DNA of 64,000 bases from Ancylobacter pratisalsi (GCF_010669125.1 NZ_CP048630.1:3406001-3470000), one strand, 5' to 3'; counted from the stretch's first letter, positions 16,882 through 25,975 are shown. The notes: generated by a model from the letters alone, not told the origin. Translations and numbers: made by a program.

Positions 16882-18314
16882 GCGCGCCCACCGGTCTTGA
16901 ACCCGCCATCCCCGATCCCGTCGCCGCCGAATTGTTCGCCGGCCCGGCACTCGCCCTTGCCCGCGCCGTGCGCGAGGGGCGGATCAGCGCGCGTGCGGTG
17001 GTGGAAGTGGCGCTTGCCCGCATCGCCGCCATCGACCCCGTGCTCAATGCCTTTACCGATGTGACGGCCGCGCGTGCCCGAGCGCAGGCCGACGCGCTGG
17101 ATGCGGCTCGTGCGGCGGGCGCCGAACTTGGGCCGCTGGCCGGCGTGCCCTTCGCGGTGAAGAACCTGTTCGATCTGGAGGGCCTGCCGACGCGGGCGGG
17201 CTCCAGGATCAATCGCGACCACGCCCCGGCGACCCGCGACGCGACGCTGGTGGAGCGGCTGACCGCTGCCGGGGCCGTCTGTCTCGGCGGACTGAACATG
17301 GGCGAGTACGCCTATGATTTCACCGGCGAGAACCTGCATGACGGCAATTCGCGCAATCCCCATGACATCAACCATATGTCCGGCGGTTCGTCGGGCGGTT
17401 CAGGCTCGGCGGTGGGGGGCAAGCTGGTGCCGCTCGCGCTGGGCTCGGACACCAATGGCTCGATCCGGGTGCCATCGTCCTTCTGCGGCATTTTCGGCCT
17501 GAAGCCGACCTATGGACGGTTGTCGCGCGCGCGCAGCTTTCCCTTCGTGGCCAGCTTCGACCATCTCGGCCCCTTTGCCCGCAATGTCGGCGACCTCGCG
17601 GCCGTCTATGACGCGCTGATGGGCCCCGATCCGGATGACCCGGCCATGACCGGGCGACCGGCCGAGCCGACGTTGCCGCAGCTCGGCGACGCAGACGGCC
17701 TTCGCGTCGCGGTGCTCGGTGGCTGGTTCGCCCGATCAGGCACGCCGCAGGCTTATGAGGCGGTGGCGCGCGCGGCCAAGGCGCTGGGCGCCACGCGGAC
17801 GGTTGAACTGCCGGAGGTCGAGCGGGCGCGGGCGGCGGCCTTCATCATCACCATGGCGGAGGGCGCCTCGCTCCATCTCGACCGCCTGCGCGACCGGCCC
17901 GGCGATTTCGATCCGGCGGTGCGCGAACGGCTGCTCGCGGGTGCGGTGTTGCCGGCTGCGTGGATCGCGCGGGCGCAGAAGTTCCGGCGCTGGTTTCACG
18001 ACCGGGCACTGGAGCTGTTTCAGGAATGGGATGTGCTGATCGCCCCGGCGACGCCGGTGCCGGCGCCGCGAAGCGGGCAGGCGACCTTTGTGCTGGACGG
18101 CAAGGAAATGCTGGTGCGGCCGAATATCGGCATCTACACGCAGCCGATTTCCTTCATCGGACTGCCGGTGGTGGCCGCGCCGATTCCTGGCGGGGAGCCG
18201 CTGCCGATCGCCGTGCAGCTCATCGCCGCGCCCTGGCGGGAGGACGCGGCGTTGAAAGCGGCACGGGTTCTAGAGGCCGCCGGCGTCGCCGTCGCGCCGG
18301 AGCCTTCGCTTTAG
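16878..18314 (+). CDS. atzE: AtzE-family amidohydrolase (amidase signature enzyme)
   Basis: A 478-residue amidase-signature hydrolase. The Ser-cisSer-Lys triad is present: Lys about 94 in FAVKNLFDLEG, the cis-Ser in MSGGSSGGSGSAVGG near 167-175 and the nucleophile Ser in GSDTNGSIRVPSSFCG near 194. The Asn in GSDTNGS in place of the usual GTDTGGS is seen in AtzE-type proteins. Known AtzE deaminates 1-carboxybiuret to allophanate. No cyanuric acid hydrolase or allophanate hydrolase gene is nearby, so the physiological substrate may be another amide or ureide. It starts with GTG. Confidence 0.87.
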   Translation: MSAPTGLEPAIPDPVAAELFAGPALALARAVREGRISARAVVEVALARIAAIDPVLNAFTDVTAARARAQADALDAARAAGAELGPLAGVPFAVKNLFDLEGLPTRAGSRINRDHAPATRDATLVERLTAAGAVCLGGLNMGEYAYDFTGENLHDGNSRNPHDINHMSGGSSGGSGSAVGGKLVPLALGSDTNGSIRVPSSFCGIFGLKPTYGRLSRARSFPFVASFDHLGPFARNVGDLAAVYDALMGPDPDDPAMTGRPAEPTLPQLGDADGLRVAVLGGWFARSGTPQAYEAVARAAKALGATRTVELPEVERARAAAFIITMAEGASLHLDRLRDRPGDFDPAVRERLLAGAVLPAAWIARAQKFRRWFHDRALELFQEWDVLIAPATPVPAPRSGQATFVLDGKEMLVRPNIGIYTQPISFIGLPVVAAPIPGGEPLPIAVQLIAAPWREDAALKAARVLEAAGVAVAPEPSL

Positions 18315-18318
18315 CGGC

Positions 18319-19344
18319 TCAGGCCGCGCGCGGGAGCGCGTTTACTTCGACGGTGACATGGGACAGCCCGTCAATATGGGCGAGCTGGTCCTTGTAGGTA
18401 CCGGGCGCTTTGGGCGTGGCGGCGCGTAGCGCCACGACCGCCGCGTGGTGGCCGGGGCCGATCTGCCACACATGCAGGTCCGTGACCGTCACGTCGGGAC
18501 GCTCCAGCGTCGTGCGAATGGCCTGCGTCAGGCCGCGGCGCGGCGCCGAGAAATCGAGCAGCACGCGGGCCGTGTCCCGCAGCAGGCCGAAGGACCAGCG
18601 GGCAATGACAACGGCGCCGACGACGCCGATGACCGGATCCAGCCAGAGAAAGCCGTAGAGGCTGCCGCCAAGCAGGGCGAGGATGGCGAAGACAGAGGTC
18701 AGGGCATCGGTCAGCACGTGCAGATAGGCGGCGCGCAGATTATTGTCGCGAGCGGCCTTGTTCGCCTGTGGCGGCATGCCATGCGGATGGTCGTGGTCGT
18801 GCTCGTCTTCATGGGAGTGGCTTTTATGGTCATGCCCGCCGTGGCCGTGGCCATGATAATGGTCGTGGTCGTCGCGCAGCAGCCAGGCGCAGACCAGATT
18901 CACCACCAGGCCGAAGATCGCCACCACGATCGCTTCGTTGAAGTCGATTGATACCGGTGCGGCGATCCGGAGGGCACTCTCCCAGCCGATCAGCAGCGCC
19001 ACCATGGCGAGCACAATGGCGCTGGCGAAGGCTGCGAGATCGCCGACCTTGCCGGTGCCGAAGCTGAAGCGCGCATCGTCCGCGTGGCGCGCCGCGTAGC
19101 GATAGGCGAATGCGGTGATGAGCATGGCGGCGGCGTGGGTCGACATGTGCCAGCCATCGGCCAGCAGCGCCATGGAGCCGAACATCGAGCCGGCGGCGAT
19201 CTCCAGCACCATCACGCTCGCGGTGATGGCAATGACGATCCAGGTGCGGCGCTCGTGGCGGCGATGATCTTCGCCGAGGAAGTTATGCCCGTGGACGTCC
19301 GAGAGCGTGCCGATGGCGAGGGCGGGCGAGGTTTTCTGATGCAT
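18319..19344 (-). CDS. dmeF: Cation diffusion facilitator, Co(II)/Ni(II) efflux DmeF-type
   Basis: Six-helix inner-membrane CDF transporter of 341 residues that exports divalent metals against protons. It begins MHQKTSPALAIGTLSDVHGH, a DmeF-like N-terminus. The metal-site motif appears as MALLADGWHMSTHAAAM near residue 58 (normally HxxxD pairs). A long His/Asp-rich loop (about residues 160-195, HGHGHGGHDHKSHSHEDE) precedes helix V. ATG 19344 is preferred (GGAG upstream); another ATG at 19365 would add seven residues. It follows the metal-sensor gene dmeR. Confidence 0.87.
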   Translation of the reverse strand: MHQKTSPALAIGTLSDVHGHNFLGEDHRRHERRTWIVIAITASVMVLEIAAGSMFGSMALLADGWHMSTHAAAMLITAFAYRYAARHADDARFSFGTGKVGDLAAFASAIVLAMVALLIGWESALRIAAPVSIDFNEAIVVAIFGLVVNLVCAWLLRDDHDHYHGHGHGGHDHKSHSHEDEHDHDHPHGMPPQANKAARDNNLRAAYLHVLTDALTSVFAILALLGGSLYGFLWLDPVIGVVGAVVIARWSFGLLRDTARVLLDFSAPRRGLTQAIRTTLERPDVTVTDLHVWQIGPGHHAAVVALRAATPKAPGTYKDQLAHIDGLSHVTVEVNALPRAA

Positions 19345-19361
19345 GGCGAGTGCTCCGAGGA

Positions 19362-19640
19362 TCACTTCAGATAGGTGCGGATGACGTCGAGCAGTTCGCC
19401 CGCGCCGCGTGCGCGTGCGGGGTCCGGTTCGGTGGCCGGGTCGACGACGTGGTGGCGCATGTGGTCTTCGATCAATTCGACCGAGAGGCCGTTCACCGCC
19501 CCGCGCACCGAGGCGACGAGCTGGAGCACGTCGGCGCAGCCGATCTCCGCTTCAAGCGCGCGTTCCACCGCCTCGACCTGCCCGCGAATACGCCGCACCC
19601 GCGCCAGCAGCCGGGATTTTTCCTTGATCGTGTGGGACAT
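19362..19640 (-). CDS. dmeR: Metal-sensing transcriptional repressor DmeR (RcnR/CsoR family)
   Basis: A 92-residue all-helical repressor of the CsoR/RcnR/FrmR family. The family pattern is visible: an N-terminal MSHTIKEK with His3, RVRRIRGQVEAVERALE near 15-31, the conserved Cys in GCADVLQLVASVRGAVNGL near 34, and His residues in HMRHHVVDP near 60. His, Cys and His are the RcnR-type Ni/Co ligands. Metal binding should release it from the operator just upstream and induce dmeF. ATG 19640 sits about 12 bp after a perfect inverted repeat. Confidence 0.88.
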   Translation of the reverse strand: MSHTIKEKSRLLARVRRIRGQVEAVERALEAEIGCADVLQLVASVRGAVNGLSVELIEDHMRHHVVDPATEPDPARARGAGELLDVIRTYLK

Positions 19641-19651
19641 CGCTCTCTCGA

Positions 19652-19672
19652 ATATAGGGTACCTCCCTATAT
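19652..19672. promoter_or_regulatory. DmeR operator (perfect inverted repeat)
   Basis: ATATAGGG (19652-19659), five bases TACCT and CCCTATAT (19665-19672) form a perfect palindrome directly before dmeR. A short G/C run flanked by AT-rich inverted arms is the typical RcnR/DmeR site, so this is very likely the autoregulatory operator for dmeRF. Confidence 0.8.
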
Positions 19673-19718
19673 TATACGTCACGTCGGCAATGTCACCCCT
19701 CGACGTGGCTGGCATCGA

Positions 19719-20516
19719 TCAGTCGCGACGGAAGACGAGATTGGCGATGAAGCCCACCGCGAGGGCGCCAAGGGCGGTTGCCAGCCCATAGAGCCAGGCA
19801 TGGTCCTGCGCGGCGGTGGCGACCGCCTGCTCGAAATCGACCTTGGTGACGTCGAAGCTGACAGTGCCGCTGACCATGAGCATGCGGTCGGTGAAAACCT
19901 TCACCTCGACCGAATAGGTGCCAACGGGAGCGATGCCGGGGATTGGGATCACCGCCCGGAACACGCGCGGCGAAATGAACTCGACGGCGTTGGTGCGCTC
20001 GAAGTACAGCCCCTGGGACTGCTTCACACGCAGAAAGGCCTGCCGGAACGGGTCGTCGGGCACTACGTCCGCATAGTCGGCTCCCACCCGTTGCAGCAAA
20101 CGGTTCTCCGCGAAACCCGCCTGCTCCTGCCGAAGTAGCTCGGGGTCGGCCATGAGGGCGGGCGCGCGGTTGCTCAGAACGGCGAGGTAGGACGGCGCGG
20201 CCAGGAAGGAGCGGCTGTCGACATTCACCCACATGCCGAAGCGCCGCTCCTTGCGCCAGGTCACGAAGCTCTCGTCGGGCCCGCGCACCGTGCCGACGAC
20301 ATCGAACGCCGCGTCGAGCGCCAGGCCCGGCTGCGGCTCGATGACCCCGAACAGGACGATGCTGTCGCCGGCGAAGCTCGAGGCGATGGTCACGCGGGAC
20401 TTCGAGAGCGAGAGCACGAGATGGGACTGCGGGGCCTCCGGCTGCGCCGCCGCTGGCTCCGGTACGCCGAGCAGCGCCAGAATAAGGGGGATGAGCAGGG
20501 CGAGGGACCTGCTCAT
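19719..20516 (-). CDS. TIGR02186-family periplasmic/membrane protein
   Basis: A 265-residue protein with a Sec signal (residues 1 to about 24), a beta-rich extracytoplasmic domain starting SHLVLSLSKSRVTIASSF, and one C-terminal transmembrane helix (about 238-258) ending in FRRD. It matches the TIGR02186 family, whose genes regularly sit beside a TauE/SafE exporter. Here the start overlaps the exporter's stop by 4 bp (ATGA). Function is unproven; a role in sulfite/sulfonate export or maturation is inferred from the pairing only. Confidence 0.82.
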   Translation of the reverse strand: MSRSLALLIPLILALLGVPEPAAAQPEAPQSHLVLSLSKSRVTIASSFAGDSIVLFGVIEPQPGLALDAAFDVVGTVRGPDESFVTWRKERRFGMWVNVDSRSFLAAPSYLAVLSNRAPALMADPELLRQEQAGFAENRLLQRVGADYADVVPDDPFRQAFLRVKQSQGLYFERTNAVEFISPRVFRAVIPIPGIAPVGTYSVEVKVFTDRMLMVSGTVSFDVTKVDFEQAVATAAQDHAWLYGLATALGALAVGFIANLVFRRD

Positions 20517-21439
20517 CGCGTGCTCTCGTCAATGGTGACCGCGTAGAGCTCCGCCGGCCGGGCAACCTGATCGTAGGCGACCCGAAGTCCGACGGCCAGC
20601 ACCAGCACGCCGAGCAGGAAGCGCAGATTCTCCGCCTTCATGGATTGCCCGGCGCGGGCGCCGAACTGGGCCCCGATGGTGCCCCCCACCATCAGCACCA
20701 GCCCGAGTACGGCGTCCACGGTATGGTTGAAGATGGAATGCATGATGATGGCTGCGACCATGGTCACAAGCGTCAGCAGAAGCGAGGTGGCCACCGAGGT
20801 CAGTGTCGGCACGCGCAGAAGGTAGATCAGCGCCGGAACCAGCAGAAAGCCGCCGCCGACGCCCATCAGCGAGCCGATGACGCCGATGGTGAAGCCGATC
20901 GTTACCACCGGGATGATGGAGACATAGATGCGGGACTGGCGGAAACGCATCTTGAACGGCATGCGCAGGAACCAGGGATGGGCGCCGGGGCGCCGCAACT
21001 GGGCTTTTACCCCGCGCCATTCGCGCAGCAGGGCGCGCACGCTCTCGATCACCATCAGCGAACCGATGGTGCCAAGCAGCGCGACATACGCGATCGCGAT
21101 GACGAGATCGAGCTGACCGAAGCGTCGCAGCACGTGGAAGGTCAGCACGCCGACGAGCGTTCCCGCCAGGCCTCCCGCCAGCAGGACAAGGCCCAGTTCA
21201 ACGTCCACCAGCTTTCGCCGCATGTAGTTGAGCGTTCCGGAGAAGGACGAGGCGGCCATATGGGTCGACACGCTTGCCACCGCCACGGCGGGGGGCACGC
21301 CGAGAAAGATCAGCAGCGGAGTCATCAGGAATCCGCCGCCTACACCGAACATGCCGGAGATGAACCCCACCGCGATGCCCATGGCGAGGAGGGTGAAGAT
21401 ATTCACCGGCAGTTCAGCGATCGGAAGATAGATGGTCAC
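20513..21439 (-). CDS. TauE/SafE-family sulfite/organosulfur exporter
   Basis: A 308-residue membrane protein with eight to nine hydrophobic helices in two repeats. Each repeat begins with a Gly-rich signature, GISGMFGVGGGFLMTPLL near residue 25-42 and GVIGSLMGVGGGFLLVPAL near 184-202, as in TauE/SafE transporters. The start is GTG (21439). It is the first gene of a two-gene operon with the TIGR02186 protein. The likely substrates are sulfite or sulfur-containing organic anions. Confidence 0.9.
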   Translation of the reverse strand: MTIYLPIAELPVNIFTLLAMGIAVGFISGMFGVGGGFLMTPLLIFLGVPPAVAVASVSTHMAASSFSGTLNYMRRKLVDVELGLVLLAGGLAGTLVGVLTFHVLRRFGQLDLVIAIAYVALLGTIGSLMVIESVRALLREWRGVKAQLRRPGAHPWFLRMPFKMRFRQSRIYVSIIPVVTIGFTIGVIGSLMGVGGGFLLVPALIYLLRVPTLTSVATSLLLTLVTMVAAIIMHSIFNHTVDAVLGLVLMVGGTIGAQFGARAGQSMKAENLRFLLGVLVLAVGLRVAYDQVARPAELYAVTIDESTR

Positions 21440-21807
21440 GGAACAATCCGGTGCGCGGGACGATCAGGCTGCGGCGTTCGCATTGGAATTAGCAGGATTC
21501 CGCTAACAAGGAATAAGCGCGCGACACGCGCGTTCAGACACGTGCATCAACGTGCGCGGCTGTCTCGATGGGCATTGGCGGCCGGCCCGCCGGTTTCTGG
21601 TATGAATTATGCGGTATCTCTAATATAAAAATATTCATGTGTAGTATTATTATGTTGCACCCTGGTATGTGGTGTTCATTTCTTTATGTAATTGTCGTGA
21701 ATATTGAAGAAGGGTCATACTTGCTGACTTAACACAGGGTGTCTGCGTGCTAGCGTACCTCCGCCAACGGACCCGATCGAGGTCCGAATTCGTCTAGGAG
21801 GAACCCC
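21440..21807. other. Intergenic region with an AT-rich core
   Basis: The 368-bp gap separates the divergent TauE and sorbosone-dehydrogenase-like genes. The stretch 21600-21730 is unusually AT-rich for this chromosome. No open frame with a ribosome binding site was found. A short imperfect inverted repeat TTAGC/GCTAA lies near 21490-21507. Promoters for both genes should lie here, but no clear -35/-10 pair could be assigned. Confidence 0.5.
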
Positions 21808-23100
21808 ATGGCTATTTTCCGGCGCGGCCAGCGGCCCGCTGCGCTGCTGGCATCAACCATGCTTGCCAGTGCTTTCCTGATCTCGTCATCGCTCGCTCCG
21901 GCGTGGGCGCAGGCAACCGACAATCTCAAGAAGCTGTCCGACTTCAAGACCACTGGCGCCTCCATGGAAATGGAGACCGTGCCCCAGACCGGGCCGCGCG
22001 TGGACGCGTTCAACAAGACGCTTTCCGGCATCAAACTGCCGGATGGCTTCAAGATCGCGCTCTACGCCATCGTGCCCGATGCACGCGAGATGGCGGTCGG
22101 GCCAACGACCGGTGTCGTCTTTGTCGGGACCCGCAAGTCCAAGGTCTGGGCGGTAACCGATCGCGACAAGGACCGTGTCGCGGATGAGGTGAAGGTGTTC
22201 GCGCCTTCCGTCGAGTTCAAGCTGCCGAACGGCGTCTGCTTCTCCAAGGACGGATTCCTGTTCGTGGCGGAGCAGAACCGGGTGCTGCTCTTCCCCGCGG
22301 CGGAGTTCTTCTATGAGGGGCCGGACGTGGCCGCCGTGGAAGTGGTCAAGCAGGGCGAGCTGATTCCCGCGAGCGAGGAATCCTTCAACCACACCGCGCG
22401 CGTCTGCCGTATCGGGCCTGACAACCGGCTCTACATCACGGTCGGCCAGCCCTTCAACGTGTTCCCGCCGGAGAAATTCGATCTCTATAAGGAGCACGGC
22501 CTTGGCGGAATCCTGGCGATGGATCGCGATGGCAAGAACCGCGAAATCTATGCCTGGGGCATCCGCAACTCGGTCGGCATGGACTTCAATCCCAAGGACA
22601 AGACCCTGTGGTTCACCGACAATCAGGTCGATGGCATGGGTGACGACATCCCGCCGGGCGAACTGAACCGCGCCACCGGACCGGGTCTCAACTTCGGCTT
22701 CCCCTATTATGGTGGCGGCTCGGTGCGCACGACCGAGTACAAGGACCAGACACCGCCCGCCGACGTGGTGATGCCGCAGGTCGAGATGACGGCCCATGCG
22801 GCCGATCTGGGCATGACCTTCTACACCGGCAAGCAGTTCCCTGAGAAATATCGCGGCGGCATCTTCTCGGTGCAGCACGGTTCATGGAACCGCACCACGC
22901 CGGTCGGGGCGCGGGTGATGTTCACACCGGTCAACGAAGACGGCACCGCCGGCGAGGCCATGCCCTTCGCGGAAGGCTGGCTGACGGATAACGGCGAGTA
23001 TCTGGGTCGTCCGGCATCTGTCATCCAGCTCAATGACGGCTCGCTGCTGGTCTCCGATGACACGTCCGGCGCGATCTACCGCATTTCCTACGGGGAATAA
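21808..23100 (+). CDS. PQQ-type sugar (L-sorbosone) dehydrogenase family protein
   Basis: A 430-residue secreted protein of the soluble glucose/sorbosone dehydrogenase beta-propeller family. The signal peptide runs to about residue 35 (LAPAWAQA). Propeller landmarks include GVVFVGTRKSKVWAVTD near 103, YAWGIRNSVGMDFNP near 248 and LWFTDNQVDGMGDDIPPGE near 270, as in sorbosone dehydrogenases. It oxidises an aldose-type substrate in the periplasm if PQQ is bound. A strong AGGAGG precedes the ATG. The small cytochrome c gene 64 bp downstream is a plausible electron acceptor. Confidence 0.87.
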   Translation: MAIFRRGQRPAALLASTMLASAFLISSSLAPAWAQATDNLKKLSDFKTTGASMEMETVPQTGPRVDAFNKTLSGIKLPDGFKIALYAIVPDAREMAVGPTTGVVFVGTRKSKVWAVTDRDKDRVADEVKVFAPSVEFKLPNGVCFSKDGFLFVAEQNRVLLFPAAEFFYEGPDVAAVEVVKQGELIPASEESFNHTARVCRIGPDNRLYITVGQPFNVFPPEKFDLYKEHGLGGILAMDRDGKNREIYAWGIRNSVGMDFNPKDKTLWFTDNQVDGMGDDIPPGELNRATGPGLNFGFPYYGGGSVRTTEYKDQTPPADVVMPQVEMTAHAADLGMTFYTGKQFPEKYRGGIFSVQHGSWNRTTPVGARVMFTPVNEDGTAGEAMPFAEGWLTDNGEYLGRPASVIQLNDGSLLVSDDTSGAIYRISYGE

Positions 23101-23164
23101 CTGAAGCACCTCCCGCGGTCGGCAGCGCCGGCCGCGGGAACTCATTCGACGGCCGGGACCCATC

Positions 23165-23494
23165 ATGAAATGGACTGACTGCATGCCGCTCCTCGCGGCA
23201 TCGATAATCGTGTGCTCTCCGGCGATGGCGGGGGACGCCAAGGTCGGCAAGGCCAAGGCCTCCGTACAATGCGCCGTGTGCCATGGCCCGACAGGCATTG
23301 CCCAATATCCGGAGGCACCCAATCTGGCCGGGCAGGTCGAGATCTATCTGGTCAAGGCGCTGGGCGACTTTCGCTCCGGCGCGCGTACCAACGAGATGAT
23401 GACGATCGTCTCCAAGAGCCTGAGCGACGACGACATCGCCAATCTGGCCGCGTGGTACGCGTCGATCCAGATCAGCGTTCAGCAACCCCAGTAA
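23165..23494 (+). CDS. Small periplasmic c-type cytochrome
   Basis: A 109-residue protein with a signal peptide (to about residue 23, SPAMA) and one haem-binding motif CAVCH near 37-41. A NEMM sequence near residue 77 can supply the axial methionine. Size and the GPTGIAQYPEAPNLAGQ segment fit class I, cytochrome c553/cL-like carriers. It lies downstream of the sugar dehydrogenase-like gene, probably in the same operon, and would take its electrons. The 3' end overlaps the convergent peptidase-like gene by 23 bp. Confidence 0.87.
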   Translation: MKWTDCMPLLAASIIVCSPAMAGDAKVGKAKASVQCAVCHGPTGIAQYPEAPNLAGQVEIYLVKALGDFRSGARTNEMMTIVSKSLSDDDIANLAAWYASIQISVQQPQ

Positions 23495-24146
23495 GTCGGC
23501 TTGAGCGGTGCTCGGCGAGGAGCGCGGCCAGCACCGCTTCGAGGCCGCGTTCGAGGCGTGCTGCCGAGAGCACGCCCGCATGCGGCAGGGGGATGTGGAC
23601 GAAGACCGCTAGGCGATGCTGTCCCGTGCGCCGGGCCCAGCCATAGGCCGAAAAGGCGAGGGCGTTGCAGACATAGCGGCCGGCATCGCGTGAGACTCGT
23701 GCAGGCACGCCAGACTGCCGCAATGCGTGGAGCAGGGGCGCGGGTGAGGCTGCGCAGGCGTAGGTGTCCGCGCCGCCTTTGGCCAGTCGCCGCGCCGCGG
23801 GGCGGCGGCGGTTCGCGTCGGGAAACATGCCGGTTGCGTTTCGTCCGATGAGTTCGACACACACCTGCGGGCGCCGTGCCGCCAGCCCGATCATCAGCAC
23901 GATGTCCGGATCGATTCGATCAAGCATCGAGGGGAAGCGGGCCGCCTCGTCCCAGCTCGTCGGCAGAACCCTGACGTCGAGGCGTGCGTCATGTACTCGC
24001 CGGCTGCGCGCCAGCTTGCGGGCGAAAAAGCCGGAAGGATTCGAGGGAGCGCCGGGAAATCGGCCGAAGCCGGTGATCAATATGCGCGGCTTTCCCGCGT
24101 CGGCCTCGCCTGTCGGGAGCCGCCGGCGCTCAGGCCTGTCCGGCAT
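23472..24146 (-). CDS. Pyroglutamyl-peptidase I-like protein (peptidase C15)
   Basis: A 224-residue cytoplasmic protein of the C15 family, which removes N-terminal pyroglutamate. Landmarks: ILITGFGRFPGAPSNPS near residue 22-38 and the putative catalytic Glu in CVELIGRNA near 95. The nucleophile Cys is in DAGRYVCNALAF near 155-160, and the His is in VFVHIPLPHAG near 180. Sequence around the Glu is divergent from canonical enzymes, so specificity is uncertain. ATG 24146 overlaps the response regulator's end by 17 bp; the frame opens further at 24179. Confidence 0.72.
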   Translation of the reverse strand: MPDRPERRRLPTGEADAGKPRILITGFGRFPGAPSNPSGFFARKLARSRRVHDARLDVRVLPTSWDEAARFPSMLDRIDPDIVLMIGLAARRPQVCVELIGRNATGMFPDANRRRPAARRLAKGGADTYACAASPAPLLHALRQSGVPARVSRDAGRYVCNALAFSAYGWARRTGQHRLAVFVHIPLPHAGVLSAARLERGLEAVLAALLAEHRSSRLTGVAER

Positions 24147-24525
24147 TAAGCCCGGCGCCGAGCGCCAGCGCGAGTGCACCCTGGAGCTCCGAGAGCTGGA
24201 AAGGCTTGGTCAGCATGGGACGGTCGCGCCATTCCTCAATGATGTCCCCATCCTGATAACCGGTTGAAAAAACGAACGGAATGCCGTGCCCCGTGGCGGC
24301 GCTGGCGACCGAATAGCAGCGCGTGCCGCCGAGATTGAGGTCCAGCATCACGATATCGATCTCGTGGTGGCGGGTGGCGATGAAGTCGAGCGCTTCGCCG
24401 ACGCGCGCCTTCGACCCGATAACGGTGGCGCCGAGTTCCTCGACCATCGCCTCCATCATCATGGCGACGAGCGTTTCGTCTTCTACAATCAAGACTTTGC
24501 GCCCGGAAAGCGGGTTATCGGCCAT
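24130..24525 (-). CDS. Single-domain response regulator (receiver)
   Basis: A 131-residue stand-alone receiver domain. The acidic pair is in VLIVEDETLVAMMMEA near residue 11-14, the phospho-acceptor Asp in IVMLDLNLGG near 60, the Thr/Ser in VFSTGY near 88 and the Lys in MLTKPF near 106. There is no output domain, so it signals through protein contacts. Such proteins in Hyphomicrobiales are often partners of HWE-kinase histidine kinases. ATG 24525 has AAGGA 6 bp upstream. No kinase gene is adjacent. Confidence 0.87.
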   Translation of the reverse strand: MADNPLSGRKVLIVEDETLVAMMMEAMVEELGATVIGSKARVGEALDFIATRHHEIDIVMLDLNLGGTRCYSVASAATGHGIPFVFSTGYQDGDIIEEWRDRPMLTKPFQLSELQGALALALGAGLNAGQA

Positions 24526-24645
24526 GTCTTCCTTGTCGTCCCCACCGGATCGCGTCGCACCATGTCGGCGCGGCTGCGAATCCGTTTCCTGAGTGATTTT
24601 TGCCCTGCCGTCACTTTTGCCTCGCAATCCGGCTTTTTTGCGAGG

Positions 24646-25638
24646 TCAGAGACTGAGCAGGCCCGCGATTTTCGAAGCCCCCAAAGTCGGGGCGAGCGTG
24701 CCTTCCGCGACAGCGCTTTCAATGGCGGGAATATCCGCGCGCAGGGTGGCGTCGCTGCGAATGCGCTCGCGCAGGCGGTCATCGAACAGCGTCCACATCC
24801 ATTTGACCTGCTGAGCGCTGCGCTTGGTCGCGAAGGCACCGGCGCCCTGCGCGCGCGCGATATGGAGCAGGACCTGCTGCCAAAGCTCCTCGATACCCTC
24901 ACCGGTCAGACCGGAGTATGTGAGCACGGGTGTTGACCAGTGAGGCTCGCGTGTGCCGAGAACGTGCAGTGCGGCTCTGTAGTCGGCGGCCGCAGCCCGG
25001 GCCCGCGTCGCATTGGCACCGTCCGCCTTGTTGATGGCGACGATGTCGGCGATTTCGATGATGCCCTTCTTGATGCCCTGAAGCTCGTCACCGGCGCCGG
25101 GCAGCATCAGCACCAGGAAGGTGTCCGTCATGTCCGCCACGGCGGTCTCCGACTGCCCGACGCCGACGGTTTCGACGAGCACGACATCGTAGCCGGCGGC
25201 TTCGCACAGCAGCATGGTCTCGCGCGTGCGTGCGGCGACGCCGCCGAGCGTGCCGGCGGAGGGGGAGGGGCGGATGAAGGCGCGCTCATCCAGGGAGAGC
25301 CTCGCCATCCGGGTCTTGTCGCCGAGGATCGAACCGCCGGTCCGGGTCGAGGACGGGTCAACCGCCAGCACCGCCACGCGATGGCCCTGCGCGATGAGCT
25401 GCGTGCCGAGCGCATCGATCGTGGTCGACTTGCCCACGCCGGGTACGCCGGTGATGCCAACGCGCACCCCGCTGCCGGTGAAGGGCAGCAGTTCCTGCAG
25501 CAACTGCTCGGCGATTTTGCGGTGCTCGGGTTTGCGCGATTCCACCAGCGTGATCGCCCGCGCAAGCATGGCGCGACGGCCGGCGCGCACGCCGCTGGCG
25601 AGTTCTTCGAGAGCGGGAAGGAGAGGAGCTTGGATCAA
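24646..25638 (-). CDS. meaB: Methylmalonyl-CoA mutase-associated GTPase MeaB (ArgK-type)
   Basis: A 330-residue G3E-class P-loop GTPase that protects and reactivates adenosylcobalamin-dependent methylmalonyl-CoA mutase. It has the P-loop GVPGVGKST near residue 62, [24 protein letters not shown] near 90 (switch), ETVGVGQSE near 155 and NKAD near 206. These match the MeaB/ArgK family along the length. The mutase itself is not in the window. It is followed by the response regulator gene 120 bp downstream. Confidence 0.92.
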   Translation of the reverse strand: MIQAPLLPALEELASGVRAGRRAMLARAITLVESRKPEHRKIAEQLLQELLPFTGSGVRVGITGVPGVGKSTTIDALGTQLIAQGHRVAVLAVDPSSTRTGGSILGDKTRMARLSLDERAFIRPSPSAGTLGGVAARTRETMLLCEAAGYDVVLVETVGVGQSETAVADMTDTFLVLMLPGAGDELQGIKKGIIEIADIVAINKADGANATRARAAAADYRAALHVLGTREPHWSTPVLTYSGLTGEGIEELWQQVLLHIARAQGAGAFATKRSAQQVKWMWTLFDDRLRERIRSDATLRADIPAIESAVAEGTLAPTLGASKIAGLLSL

Positions 25639-25726
25639 AATCGGTGCCTGCGCGTTGTCAGGGCAATGCTAGCAGCGACCACCCGGCCTGACGAGGCGGG
25701 GCGTTTGTTCAAAAAGGAGACATCCA

Positions 25727-25930
25727 ATGAACTGGGATCGCATTGAAGGCAACTGGAAGCAGGTCAAGGGTCAGCTGCAGCAGCAGTGGGGCAAGCTGAC
25801 CGATGACGACCTCGACCGCATGCACGGCAAGCGCGAGGAACTTGAAGGCGTCCTTCAGGAGCGCTACGGGCTGGCCAAGGACGAGGCCAACAAGCAGATC
25901 GACAACTGGAGCCGCCAGTTCAAGATGTGA
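25727..25930 (+). CDS. CsbD-family stress-response protein
   Basis: A 67-residue hydrophilic protein with the CsbD signature: MNWDRIEGNWKQVKGQLQQQ at the N-terminus and WGKLTDDDLDRMHGKREELEG after it. Members are abundant general-stress proteins of unknown biochemical role. AAAAAGGAGA precedes the ATG closely, indicating strong translation. A stem-loop follows. Confidence 0.93.
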   Translation: MNWDRIEGNWKQVKGQLQQQWGKLTDDDLDRMHGKREELEGVLQERYGLAKDEANKQIDNWSRQFKM

Positions 25931-25953
25931 CCGGCGCCACCGTGGACGATGGA

Positions 25954-25975
25954 GCCCCCGCCCTATAGCGGGGGC
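25954..25975. terminator. Stem-loop between convergent csbD and aminotransferase genes
   Basis: GCCCCCGC (25954-25961) and GCGGGGGC (25968-25975) form a GC-only 8-bp stem with a six-base loop. It is 23 bp after the CsbD stop and 23 bp from the aminotransferase stop on the other strand, so it may serve both, although no long T-run flanks it. Confidence 0.6.
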
